In this document: positions 16,875 through 26,233 of the stretch, one piece after another | How the letters are laid out: the number at the start of each line of letters is the position of its first letter | Position numbering within the stretch: position 1 is the stretch's first letter | Assembly: GCA_937867335.1 (NCBI GenBank) | Contig: CALMKX010000194.1 | Coordinates: 1 to 64,000, forward strand | DNA length: 64,000 nucleotides | Reading direction: 5' to 3' | Origin: an uncultured Acidobacteriota bacterium | GTDB taxonomy: Bacteria > Acidobacteriota > Thermoanaerobaculia > Multivoradales > SZUA-115 | Position numbers and translations under genes: made by a program | Notes under the pieces: generated by a model | What the model was told of the DNA's origin: nothing | The model's input: only the letters and a program-made list of their open reading frames with translations | Database searches by the model: none

Positions 16875-19511
16875 ATGATGGTCCGGCTCCCCCGTTTCGT
16901 GGTCTTGCGAGTCCGCCCCCTGCACTTCTTTCTCCTGGCCGCGCTCGCTTGCCCGGGCGGAGCGAGCTTCTCGGCGGCGGAACCGGCCGGAGAGCCGAGC
17001 GGCATCACGCTCGAGCGCATCATGGCGGACCCCGACTGGATCGGCAACAGTCCCGAAGCGCCCTACTGGGCCGACGACGGCCGCTCCCTCTATTTCTCCC
17101 AGAAGCGCCCCGGAGAGGAAGCTCGGGACCTGGTGGAAGTGGATCTCGAAGGCCAGATTCGCCGCACCGTGGCGCTGGCGGACCTCGGCACGGCGGATGC
17201 CCCCGGCGGCGTCTACTCACCGGACCGCAGCCTGAAGGCCTACGTCCGGGCCGGGGACCTCTTCGTCAAGGATCTCGCCACCGGTCGTCTACGCCAGCTC
17301 ACACGCACCGCAGCGGAAGAGAGCTCGCCGGCTTTCCTCACCGACGGCCGCCGAGTGAGCTTCCAACGCGACCAGGCGATCTTCGTGCGAGACCTCGAAA
17401 GCGGCCTCGAAGCCCAGGTGGCCGAGCTCCGCCTCGAGAAAGACCCAGCCGTCGAAGAGCCGCCCAAGGGCTACCTCGCGGAGTCGGCTCCGCGGCTGAG
17501 CGAATTCCTGCGCAAGGAGAAGGAGAAGAAACAGGCGGCCCGGGGCCGGGAGATGAGCGAGCGCCGGGAGGACTCCACCCGCCTGCCCCCGGCCTTCTAT
17601 CTCGGAGAAGGGGTCGAGATTCGCCAGCTGGCGCTCTCTCCCACCGGCGACTGGCTTGTGGTGGTGTTGGGCAAGAAGGAGGAGAACCGCGGTAAGAAGA
17701 GCATGATGGCGGCCTTCGTGACCGCCTCCGGCTACGTCGAGCCCAAAGAAGTGCGGCCCAAAGTAGGAACCGGCGAGCCAGCCACGGAGCGCGTGATGCT
17801 CCTCGACCTCGCCTCTCACCAGCAGCACGAGCTGGCTCTCTCGGCCCTGCCGGGCATCAGCGAGGACCCGTTGGCCGAGCTGCGGCGGCTGGCGAAAGAG
17901 CGAGAGAAGCGCCTGAAGGAAGCGGGCCCCGGAGCGCTCGAGCAGGAGGATCTGCCGCTTGGCAAGCAGCCAGGCGGGGGCGGCGTACCGGACGGCCCGG
18001 AGGAGCCGCCACCCGTGGTGGAGGAAGCCCCTCCGGCCAACCCGGAGGCCGAGTCTCAGCCGACGGCCGAGGCGAAGAAGCCGGAGCCCCGACCCGTGCG
18101 CTTCGATCCACCGAAGTGGAGCGACGACGGCCGCTACCTGGTGGTGATGGCCTACTCCGCGGACAACAAGGACCGCTGGATCGCCCGCGTAGACCTCGAA
18201 GGCAAAGCCCTGGTGCCACTCCATCGCCTCCACGACGAGGCCTGGATCAACTGGGATTTCAACGAGATGGGCTTCCTCCACGGTCACGACGAGCTGTACT
18301 TCCTCTCCGAGGAGAGCGGCTACTCGCAGCTCTGTCTGATTTCGCTGGCCGAAACCGGCGCCAGCCCGCGCCGGCTCACCGAGGGCGAGTTCACGGTCTC
18401 CGCAGTTCAGCCGAGCCGGGACGGCGGCACGCTCTACTACCTGGCGAGTGCCACCAATCCGGGCATCGTCGAGGTGTACCGCGTTCCGGTCGCCTCCGGA
18501 GCCAGCGAACAGGTCACGAGCCTGGGCGGGCAGAACAGCTTCGAACTCTCACCGAACGAGAGCAAGCTGCTCCTGCTCCATTCCGAGGCTCTGGCTCCGC
18601 CCGAGCTCTACGTCCAGGCCAACCAGCCGGGAGCCGAGGCGGTACGGCTCACCCGCACCGCGAGTGCCGCCTTCACCAGCCTGCCCTGGCGGCCACCGCA
18701 TTACCTGGCGGTGCCGTCCAGCCACGGCGTGCCGCCGATCTACGTGCGGCTCTACCTGCCTCCCGAGAAGGATGGCTGGTCGCTCGAGCCCGGCAGCGCC
18801 TTGCCAGCCGAAGAGGCCCGGCGGTATCCGACCATCTTCTTCATCCATGGCGCGGGCTACCTGCAGAACGCCCATCAGGGCTGGTCCAGCTACTTCCACG
18901 AGTTCTTCTTCCACAGCTTCCTGGTGGAGCACGGCTACGTGGTGGTGGACCTCGACTATCGCGGTTCGGCGGGGTACGGCCGGGCCTGGCGAACGGCGAT
19001 CTACCGGCAGATGGGCACCCCCGAACTCGAGGACCTCGAGGACGTGGCCGCCTACCTCGAGGAGCGGGGGCTCGCGGATCGCACGCGGCTCGGCGTCTAC
19101 GGCGGTTCCTACGGCGGCTTCATGACGCTGATGGCCCTGTTCAAGCGCCCCGAGCTGTTCGCCGCCGGTGCGGCGCTGCGGCCGGTGACCGACTGGGCCC
19201 ACTACAACCACGACTACACCTCGAACATCCTCAACACGCCTGATCTCGACCCCGAGGCCTATCAGAAGAGCTCGCCGATCGAATTCGCCGACGGTCTCGC
19301 CCGGCCGCTCCTGATCTGCGCGCCCATGCAGGACGACAACGTGTTCTTCCAGGACACCGTTCGCCTGGCCCAGAGGCTGATCGAGCTCGGCAAGCAGGAC
19401 TGGGAAGTGGCGATCTTCCCCGTCGAGCCCCACGGCTTCCGCCAGCCCTCGAGCTGGCTCGACGAATACCGCCGCATCTTCAAGCTCTTCGAGCGCTACG
19501 TGAAACGGTAG
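16875..19511 (+). CDS. S9 family dipeptidyl-peptidase-like enzyme
   Basis: Exported serine peptidase of the prolyl oligopeptidase family, 878 residues. Signal peptide at residues 1-36. A beta-propeller domain of WD/TolB-like blades (PYWADDGRSLYFSQKRPG, LEGQIRRTVALADLG and others) precedes an alpha/beta hydrolase domain. Catalytic residues by position: Ser745 in GGSYGGF, Asp820 or Asp821 in MQDDNVFF, His853 in EPHGF. The region around residues 340-410 is an unusual Pro/Glu/Gly-rich insert within the propeller (GGGGVPDGPEEPPPVVEEAPP). Two ATG codons stand in tandem at 16875. It likely degrades peptides in the periplasm or outside the cell. Confidence 0.93.
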   Translation: MMVRLPRFVVLRVRPLHFFLLAALACPGGASFSAAEPAGEPSGITLERIMADPDWIGNSPEAPYWADDGRSLYFSQKRPGEEARDLVEVDLEGQIRRTVALADLGTADAPGGVYSPDRSLKAYVRAGDLFVKDLATGRLRQLTRTAAEESSPAFLTDGRRVSFQRDQAIFVRDLESGLEAQVAELRLEKDPAVEEPPKGYLAESAPRLSEFLRKEKEKKQAARGREMSERREDSTRLPPAFYLGEGVEIRQLALSPTGDWLVVVLGKKEENRGKKSMMAAFVTASGYVEPKEVRPKVGTGEPATERVMLLDLASHQQHELALSALPGISEDPLAELRRLAKEREKRLKEAGPGALEQEDLPLGKQPGGGGVPDGPEEPPPVVEEAPPANPEAESQPTAEAKKPEPRPVRFDPPKWSDDGRYLVVMAYSADNKDRWIARVDLEGKALVPLHRLHDEAWINWDFNEMGFLHGHDELYFLSEESGYSQLCLISLAETGASPRRLTEGEFTVSAVQPSRDGGTLYYLASATNPGIVEVYRVPVASGASEQVTSLGGQNSFELSPNESKLLLLHSEALAPPELYVQANQPGAEAVRLTRTASAAFTSLPWRPPHYLAVPSSHGVPPIYVRLYLPPEKDGWSLEPGSALPAEEARRYPTIFFIHGAGYLQNAHQGWSSYFHEFFFHSFLVEHGYVVVDLDYRGSAGYGRAWRTAIYRQMGTPELEDLEDVAAYLEERGLADRTRLGVYGGSYGGFMTLMALFKRPELFAAGAALRPVTDWAHYNHDYTSNILNTPDLDPEAYQKSSPIEFADGLARPLLICAPMQDDNVFFQDTVRLAQRLIELGKQDWEVAIFPVEPHGFRQPSSWLDEYRRIFKLFERYVKR

Positions 19512-19539
19512 GGGCCTACCGCCGGAACGTTCCCCGAGA

Positions 19540-20643
<1,104 letters not shown>

Positions 20644-20831
20644 GGCTGGTGGCTCCGCCGTATTTTGGCTGCGACCCGCTGAGGATCGCGGTCAAGGTCG
20701 CTAGGACGCGTGGAGTCTAGCAGGAGAGATGGCGGGGAGAGCCGGGTGCGAGTCCCTCTCGGGGCCCCTGCTGGCACAGGAGCGTTCAAGGAGGGGGTTA
20801 AGATACCCCGATCCGAGGTTCCGGAGGGGCC

Positions 20832-21935
20832 ATGAAACGCAAGATACGCCGAATCGCCGTCAACACCGGGGGAGGGGACGCGCCCGGTCTCAATGCCGTG
20901 GTGAGGGCGGTGGTGCTCTCGGCCTGCCGGCGCGGCTGGGAAGTGCTGGGCATCCGCAAGGGCTATCTCGGTCTGCTCGACACCAGCCAGATCCTGCAGC
21001 TGACAGCGGAATCCGTGCGCGGGATCACCCACACCGGGGGCTCGATCCTGGGTACCGTGAACAAGGGCAACCCCTTCGACTTCCCGTTCAAGCTTCCGGA
21101 TGGCACCGTGACCGGGGTGGACCGCTCGACCGAGATCGTCGCCAACTACGCCAACCTCGGCATCGACGCCCTGATCGCCATCGGCGGCGACGGCTCGATG
21201 CGCATCGCCAATCGGCTGGCCGAGATGGGGATGTCGATCGTTGGTGTTCCGAAGACCATCGACAACGATCTCGAAGGCACGGTGGTCACCTTCGGCTTCG
21301 ACACCGCAGTTTCCGTGGCGACGGACGCCCTCGACCGCCTGCACTCCACGGCCGAGTCCCACGAGCGGGTCTTCGTGGTTGAGGTGATGGGGCGCTACGC
21401 CGGCTGGATCGCCCTCCACGCCGGAGTGGCCGGCGGCGCGGACGTGATTCTCTTGCCCGAGATCCCCTACGACATCGAGCCGGTTTGCCGAAAGATCATG
21501 GATCGCGAGGCGCAGGGGCGCCATTTCTCGATCGTGGTGGTGGCCGAGGGGGCCAAGCCCAAGGGCGGCGAGATGGTGTTCAAGGCCTCGGGGGAAGTGG
21601 GCAAGGAGGCCCGTCTGGGTGGTATCGCCGAGGTGGTGGCTCGGCAGATCACCGAGCACACCGGCAAGGAGACCCGCACCGTGGTGCTCGGGCACCTGCA
21701 ACGGGGAGGTCGGCCCACTCCTCGCGACCGCATGCTGGCACTACAATTCGGCTCGGCTGCAGTGCGGATGGTGGCCCAGGGCAAGTTCTCCACCATGGTG
21801 GCCCTCGACCCGCCGGATGTGCGAGCCGTGCCCTTGTCGTCCACCAGCCGGCGGATGAAGACCGTGCCGATGGACGATCACTGCCTGTTGGCGGCGCGCG
21901 ACATGGGGCTTTCGCTGGGCGACGAAGAGGAATAG
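20832..21935 (+). CDS. pfkA: 6-phosphofructokinase (ATP type, group III-like)
   Basis: Glycolytic kinase converting fructose 6-phosphate to the 1,6-bisphosphate, 367 residues. Motifs: NTGGGDAPGLNAVVRA at the nucleotide site, IGGDGSMRIA, PKTIDNDLEGT with the catalytic Asp, and VVEVMGRYAGWIAL. The position that discriminates phosphoryl donors is Gly in GGDGS (ATP-like), while Lys in PKTIDND is the PPi-type residue. The Gly plus Lys combination is known from ATP-dependent group III enzymes, so ATP is the likelier donor. ATG 20832 has GGAGGGG upstream. It is followed 31 nt later by the deoxyhypusine-synthase-like gene. Confidence 0.9.
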   Translation: MKRKIRRIAVNTGGGDAPGLNAVVRAVVLSACRRGWEVLGIRKGYLGLLDTSQILQLTAESVRGITHTGGSILGTVNKGNPFDFPFKLPDGTVTGVDRSTEIVANYANLGIDALIAIGGDGSMRIANRLAEMGMSIVGVPKTIDNDLEGTVVTFGFDTAVSVATDALDRLHSTAESHERVFVVEVMGRYAGWIALHAGVAGGADVILLPEIPYDIEPVCRKIMDREAQGRHFSIVVVAEGAKPKGGEMVFKASGEVGKEARLGGIAEVVARQITEHTGKETRTVVLGHLQRGGRPTPRDRMLALQFGSAAVRMVAQGKFSTMVALDPPDVRAVPLSSTSRRMKTVPMDDHCLLAARDMGLSLGDEEE

Positions 21936-21966
21936 GGCGGCAAGCCGGGAAAGGGAGGGCAGCAGA

Positions 21967-22944
21967 ATGGCCAACAACTACAAGGCGGTGAAGGACTTCC
22001 TCTGCCACCACTACCGCCACTTCAACGCGGCCACGGTGATCGAGGCCGCCGAGGCATGGCGCCAGCAGCTGGCCCAGGGCAACCGGATGCTGGTGACCCT
22101 GGCGGGCGCGATGAGCACCGCCGAGCTCGGCATTCTGCTGGCGGAGATGATCCGACAGGAGAAGGTGCACGCCATCTGCTGCACCGGCGCCAACCTCGAA
22201 GAAGACCTCTTCAACCTCGTGGCCCACGACCACTACCGCCGCATCCCCAACTGGCGCGCTCTCTCGGCCGAGGAAGAGTGGAAGCTCGCCGAGCAGGGGC
22301 TGAACCGCGTCACCGACACCTGCATCCCGGAAGAGGAAGCCATGCGCCGCATCGAGGCGACCATGCTGCGCCGCTGGACGAGCGCCGGCAGCGAGGGCCG
22401 CCGCTTCCTGCCCCATGAGTTCTTCTATGAGGTGTTGCGCTCCGGCGAACTCGCCGGCAGCTACCAGATCGACCCGCGCAACTCCTGGCTCAACGAAGCC
22501 GCAGCCCGCGACCTGCCGATCTTCGTGCCCGGCTGGGAGGACTCCACTCTGGGCAATATGTTCGTGGCCGCCACGGTGCGGGGCGAAGTGGGGCTCGACG
22601 TGGTGAAGGGCGGCCTCCACTACATGCACCGGCTGATCCACTGGTACCAGGAGACCACCCGCGACCGTGGGCTCGGCTTCTTCCAGATCGGTGGCGGCAT
22701 CGCCGGCGACTTCCCGATCTGCGTGGTGCCGCTCATCGCCCAGGACCTGGAGCAGGAAGTGCGGTTGTGGTCCTACTTCTGCCAGATCAGCGACTCCACC
22801 ACGTCCTACGGCTCCTACAGCGGCGCCGTACCCAACGAGAAGATCACCTGGGGCAAGCTCGACATCCCCTCGCCCAAGTTCATCATCGAGTCCGACGCCA
22901 CCATCGTGGCACCGCTCATCTTCTCCTACCTCCTGGCCGAGTAG
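21967..22944 (+). CDS. Deoxyhypusine synthase-like protein
   Basis: A 325-residue member of the deoxyhypusine synthase family. In eukaryotes and archaea the enzyme makes deoxyhypusine on eIF5A from spermidine and NAD. Bacteria lack eIF5A, and characterised bacterial relatives include homospermidine synthases, so the substrate here is open. Seen: LVTLAGAMSTAELG (NAD-site region), CCTGANLEEDLFN, VPGWEDSTLGNMF, FFQIGGGIAGDFP and GAVPNEKITWGKLD. Lys297 in WGK corresponds to the lysine that forms the enamine intermediate, so catalytic chemistry seems retained. The ribosome site is GGGAGGG. It lies in a likely two-gene unit with phosphofructokinase. Confidence 0.85.
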   Translation: MANNYKAVKDFLCHHYRHFNAATVIEAAEAWRQQLAQGNRMLVTLAGAMSTAELGILLAEMIRQEKVHAICCTGANLEEDLFNLVAHDHYRRIPNWRALSAEEEWKLAEQGLNRVTDTCIPEEEAMRRIEATMLRRWTSAGSEGRRFLPHEFFYEVLRSGELAGSYQIDPRNSWLNEAAARDLPIFVPGWEDSTLGNMFVAATVRGEVGLDVVKGGLHYMHRLIHWYQETTRDRGLGFFQIGGGIAGDFPICVVPLIAQDLEQEVRLWSYFCQISDSTTSYGSYSGAVPNEKITWGKLDIPSPKFIIESDATIVAPLIFSYLLAE

Positions 22945-22995
22945 GGCTCAGCGGCGCCGAGGGAGGCGTCTGGTTGGAAGTGCGAGGGCTTGGCC

Positions 22996-23253
22996 TCAGC
23001 GCTGTGAAGAAGCGCCACCTCCAGCCAGAGGCTGCCGCCGCATGGGACTTCGCAGGGGCCTAGGTGGAGGCTTAGGAGCCGAGGCGACTGCACGTTCGGC
23101 AAGACGTCCGAGCAGAGGGTCCCGAAAGTCGTAGCCTCGCAGCCACCGTGTGAGCTCCTGGTGATCCATGCCTGCAATCTCAGCGGCAAGTCGGTCCCTT
23201 GCCTGGCGCATGCTGTCGACGGAGTCAAACTTCTTCTTCCCGGTCTCGCTCAT
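22996..23253 (-). CDS. Small partner protein of PIN-domain gene (antitoxin-like)
   Basis: An 85-residue protein starting at ATG 23253 inside the 3' end of the PIN gene (29-nt overlap), preceded by a GGGAG site. It begins MSETGKKKFDSVDSMRQARDRL, then GMDHQELTRWLRGYDF. The pattern KKFD-x-V-xx-(M/K)R followed by a helix with 'M-x-x-E-E' character is what I know from short proteins paired with stand-alone PIN proteins. The C-terminal third is Pro/Arg-rich and may not be conserved. Its antitoxin role is inferred from pairing and size. Confidence 0.6.
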   Translation of the reverse strand: MSETGKKKFDSVDSMRQARDRLAAEIAGMDHQELTRWLRGYDFRDPLLGRLAERAVASAPKPPPRPLRSPMRRQPLAGGGASSQR

Positions 23254-23704
23254 ATCCGACAAGCTCCCTGGGAGTGCGGATTTCCAGTAGCGGGTAGCCA
23301 TTCTTTAGGTTGACGGCGTTGTACCTGTGAATCCGCTGCAAATTCACGATGTGCTTGAAGTTCCAGCTGACCAGCACGTCCACGCGAGCCACGGTCGCGA
23401 CCGCGAGGTGCAGTGCGTCCACCAGCATTCTGGGCCCTAGCGCACCTTCCCGGATATAGGCTTGCGCGAGTTCCTCGGCTTCAGCCGACAGCAAGAGCGT
23501 TTCTAGGTGCGCGTCCGGGACGCCTCTGAGTACCTGCCGCACAGGGTCAGGGGCTGTCTCGAGTTCTCGCAACGTGAGCTCTGACAGCACCAGCTTCAGC
23601 TGACCGCTAACGAAGGCCGAGATGAGCCGCTGGGAGGGCTCGCGGAACTCTTCGTCCTCACAACCCCCGATCACCGAAGTGTCAGTGTACACCCGCGACT
23701 TCAT
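23225..23704 (-). CDS. PIN-domain protein (VapC-like)
   Basis: A 159-residue PIN-fold nuclease candidate. The first acidic residue is in VYTDTSVIGG, and further acidic residues lie in ELTLRELE and in LVDALHLAVATVARVDVLVSWNFKHIVN. The WNFKHIVN-(5)-IHRYNAVNLKNGYP ending is typical of this PIN subfamily. PIN proteins cleave RNA with Mg2+. ATG 23704 lies 17 nt after the heptosyltransferase stop. Base composition is visibly lower in G+C than the neighbours (for example 23280-23380), which suggests recent acquisition at the end of the heptose operon. Confidence 0.82.
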   Translation of the reverse strand: MKSRVYTDTSVIGGCEDEEFREPSQRLISAFVSGQLKLVLSELTLRELETAPDPVRQVLRGVPDAHLETLLLSAEAEELAQAYIREGALGPRMLVDALHLAVATVARVDVLVSWNFKHIVNLQRIHRYNAVNLKNGYPLLEIRTPRELVGYERDREEEV

Positions 23705-23721
23705 AGAAGAATTCTAGTTCT

Positions 23722-24720
23722 TCAACCCAGAACCGCGAGAGCCTTCGCGGCCACTTCTTCCGGGCTCAGGGAGAGGAGGCAGGCGCGGGGGCCGTCGAGG
23801 CGTTTGTAGCAGCCGCTGCAGGGCAGGGTGAGGGCGAGGGCGAGGTCCGGCCGGCCGTAGGGGCCGTGGCGCGCGGGGTCGGTGGGGCCCATCACGGCGA
23901 CCACCGGCGTGCCGAGGGCGTGGGCCAGGTGGAGCGGACCGGTGTCCCCGGCTAGGAGCAGCCGGGTGGCCCTCAGGGTGGCCGCGAGGGCGGGCAGCGA
24001 GCCGGCTTCGACGCGACGGGCGGCGCCTCCGCTCGTGGTCTCGATTTCTTGGGCCAGAGCTTCCTCGCCGCGGGCGAGCGCCACTCCCACCGAGAATCCG
24101 TTCGCGGCCAGCTGCCGGGCCACGGCGCCCCAGGATGCGGGCGGATAGACCTTGTTGGCCCAGCCGGCCCCGGGGTGGATCACCACGTCGATGGGCAACG
24201 GCACCGATTCCGGCGTGCCAGCCGCCAGGATCTTCTCTGGCCCGAAGTCCGCCCGCTGAGGCTCGAGGCCCAGCCCGGCGAGCAGCGACAGCGCTCGATC
24301 CACCGCGTGCTGGCCGGCGACCGCCACGGGCCGGTTGATCCACGCGCTGCTCGAGGCCTCGCGCCGGGCTTTGCGCTGCGCCCCGATCCGCGCGGGTGCT
24401 CCCGAGAGCCAGGCGAGCACTCCGGCCTTGTGGTTGCCCATCAGGTCGAGGGCTACGTCGGCGCGAAAGGCCCGCAGCTGCCGGATCAGGGCCCAGACCT
24501 CCCGCCTTGTCGCGGCGGCGAAGGGCTGCTTGCGCCAGGGGCGCAGGCGCACGGGGATCAACTCGTCGAGATCCGGATGGCCGGCCAGCAGCGGCGCCAT
24601 TGCCTCTTCCACCACCCAGGCGATCTTCGCCTCGGGCCGCTCCCGCCGGAGGGCGGTGAGCACCGGCAAGCAGTGGACGATGTCGCCCAGGGCGCTGGTG
24701 CGAATCAGCAGAATGCGCAC
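23722..24720 (-). CDS. waaC: Glycosyltransferase family 9, heptosyltransferase
   Basis: LPS core heptosyltransferase, probably transferring heptose from ADP-heptose to Kdo-lipid A (heptosyltransferase I type). Motifs: ILLIRTSALGDIVHCLPVL at the N-terminus, DVALDLMGNHKAG, the donor-binding HPGAGWANKVYP, and the C-terminal LAGDTGPLHLAHALGTPVVAVMGPTDP, a family 9 hallmark. The length of 332 residues is normal. ATG 24720 is 10 nt after rfaE2. Placement beside rfaE1/rfaE2 supports the heptose role; which core heptose it adds is less certain. Confidence 0.88.
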   Translation of the reverse strand: MRILLIRTSALGDIVHCLPVLTALRRERPEAKIAWVVEEAMAPLLAGHPDLDELIPVRLRPWRKQPFAAATRREVWALIRQLRAFRADVALDLMGNHKAGVLAWLSGAPARIGAQRKARREASSSAWINRPVAVAGQHAVDRALSLLAGLGLEPQRADFGPEKILAAGTPESVPLPIDVVIHPGAGWANKVYPPASWGAVARQLAANGFSVGVALARGEEALAQEIETTSGGAARRVEAGSLPALAATLRATRLLLAGDTGPLHLAHALGTPVVAVMGPTDPARHGPYGRPDLALALTLPCSGCYKRLDGPRACLLSLSPEEVAAKALAVLG

Positions 24721-24730
24721 GGCGGCGCGA

Positions 24731-25207
24731 TTATGGCAGGGCCTTGACGCGCTGGATCAAGTCGCTGGTGGCGTGGTCCTTGGGATCGCCCACCAGGCGG
24801 GTGGCGCCGCCGTAGGCCGCCACCACGCCGAATTCGGGGACCCGCTCGGGAGTGCCGTAGTCGGTGCCCTTGCAGTGGATATCGGGTTTCAGGCGGGCGA
24901 GCAGCGGCGCCGGGCTATCGCCCTCGAAGATCACCACGAAATCCACCGGGGCCAGAGCGGCGAGGAGCTCCGCTCGCTCTTCGGCAGGCACCACCGGCCG
25001 GCCGGCTCCCTTGAGGCTCGCCACCGAAGCGTCGTTGTTGATCGCCACCACCAGCGCATCCCCTTCGGCCCGGGCGGCCGCGAGGTAGCGCAGATGGCCC
25101 ACGTGCAGCAAGTCGAAGTGGCCGTTGGCGAACACCACCTTCTGGCCTGCGGCCTGGAGCCGGGCGATCTCGGCTGCCAGTTCCTCGACCCTCAGCACGC
25201 GACCCAT
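24731..25207 (-). CDS. rfaE2: Heptose 1-phosphate adenylyltransferase
   Basis: Activates D-glycero-beta-D-manno-heptose 1-phosphate with ATP to ADP-heptose. The nucleotidyltransferase motif is VVFANGHFDLLHVGHLRYL (HxGH), with later INNDASV, PAEERAELLAAL and KGTDY. At 158 residues it is the stand-alone form of the C-terminal domain of E. coli HldE. ATG 25207 overlaps the end of rfaE1 by 16 nt, which indicates translational coupling of the two pathway steps. Confidence 0.93.
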   Translation of the reverse strand: MGRVLRVEELAAEIARLQAAGQKVVFANGHFDLLHVGHLRYLAAARAEGDALVVAINNDASVASLKGAGRPVVPAEERAELLAALAPVDFVVIFEGDSPAPLLARLKPDIHCKGTDYGTPERVPEFGVVAAYGGATRLVGDPKDHATSDLIQRVKALP

Positions 25208-26232
25208 TGCATCTCCTCGAGCGGTAGCGGGTCCTTCTCGATCGCCTCGGCGAGCTCGGCGCGGGAGAGGGTGGCGGTGCCCATTTTCATGACTACCACA
25301 CCCCCGGCATAGTTGGCGAGAAGAGCTGCTTCGAGCGGTGAAGCCCCGGCGGCGAGCGCCAGGGCGAAGGAGCCGATCACCGTGTCGCCGGCGCCGGTGA
25401 CGTCCGCCACCTGGTCTGTGCCGTGGACGGGGATGAGGGCGGTGCCCTCTTCGACGGCGAGCATCATGCCGCGGCTGCCGCGGGTGATCAGCAGGAAGCG
25501 CATACCCAAGCGTTCGCGTAGGGCCTGGCCCGAGGCGCTCGCCTCGGCTGCTCGATCGCTCAAGCGATGGCCGAGCAGGGCCTCGGCCTCTTCCTCGTTG
25601 GGAGTGGCGCCATCCAGGCCGGCGAACTCGGCCAGGCGGTAGCGGCTGTCGGCCAGGAGCGTCGCGCCGGAGGCGAGCTCCGCGCGCAGCAGCGGTACCA
25701 GGGCGGGCGTGGCCGAGCCATAGCCGTAGTCGCTGATCAGCCCCACGGCAGGCCGCTCCTCGGCCCGGCAGAGGAAGTCGCGGAAGCGGGCGAGGTCCCC
25801 GCCGGTGAGCTCGAGGTTCTCCTCGATGTCGTAGCGCACGATCTGCTGCTTGACGCCGCTTCGCCCGCCGCCCAGGATGCGCGTCTTGGTGGGGGTGTGC
25901 CAGCCGGCGCGGGTGAGAATGCCGCTGGTCGCCACCCCGAGCTCTTCGAGGCCGGCCACCAGCTGCCGGCCGCTCGGGTCCTCGCCGATCGCGCCCAGAG
26001 CCAGAGGCCGGCCGCCGAGCGCCGCGACGTTGGCGACCGCGTTGGCGCCGCCGCCCGGCACCACCCGCTCGGACTCGAAGGAGAGGATCAGAACCGGCGC
26101 CTCGCGGCTGATGCGCTTGGGGCTGCCGGTGATGAAGCGATCCGCCACCAGATCCGCAGCCACCGCGATCGGCCGGCCGGCCATCGCCCGCACCAGCTGC
26201 AGCAATCGCTCGGGAGTGGGGGTTGCAGCCAT
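25192..26232 (-). CDS. rfaE1: Heptose 7-phosphate kinase (PfkB family)
   Basis: Phosphorylates heptose 7-phosphate at C1 for ADP-heptose synthesis. PfkB/ribokinase signatures: VVPGGGANAVANVAALGG near the N-terminus and the anion-hole loop QVADVTGAGDTVIGSFALALAAG, with the catalytic Asp in GAGD. The early AADLVADRFITGSPKRISREAPVLIL segment is typical of HldE kinase domains. The length is 346 residues. ATG 26232 lies 1 nt after the pdxA stop. Confidence 0.92.
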   Translation of the reverse strand: MAATPTPERLLQLVRAMAGRPIAVAADLVADRFITGSPKRISREAPVLILSFESERVVPGGGANAVANVAALGGRPLALGAIGEDPSGRQLVAGLEELGVATSGILTRAGWHTPTKTRILGGGRSGVKQQIVRYDIEENLELTGGDLARFRDFLCRAEERPAVGLISDYGYGSATPALVPLLRAELASGATLLADSRYRLAEFAGLDGATPNEEEAEALLGHRLSDRAAEASASGQALRERLGMRFLLITRGSRGMMLAVEEGTALIPVHGTDQVADVTGAGDTVIGSFALALAAGASPLEAALLANYAGGVVVMKMGTATLSRAELAEAIEKDPLPLEEMQWVAC

Positions 26233-26233
26233 C

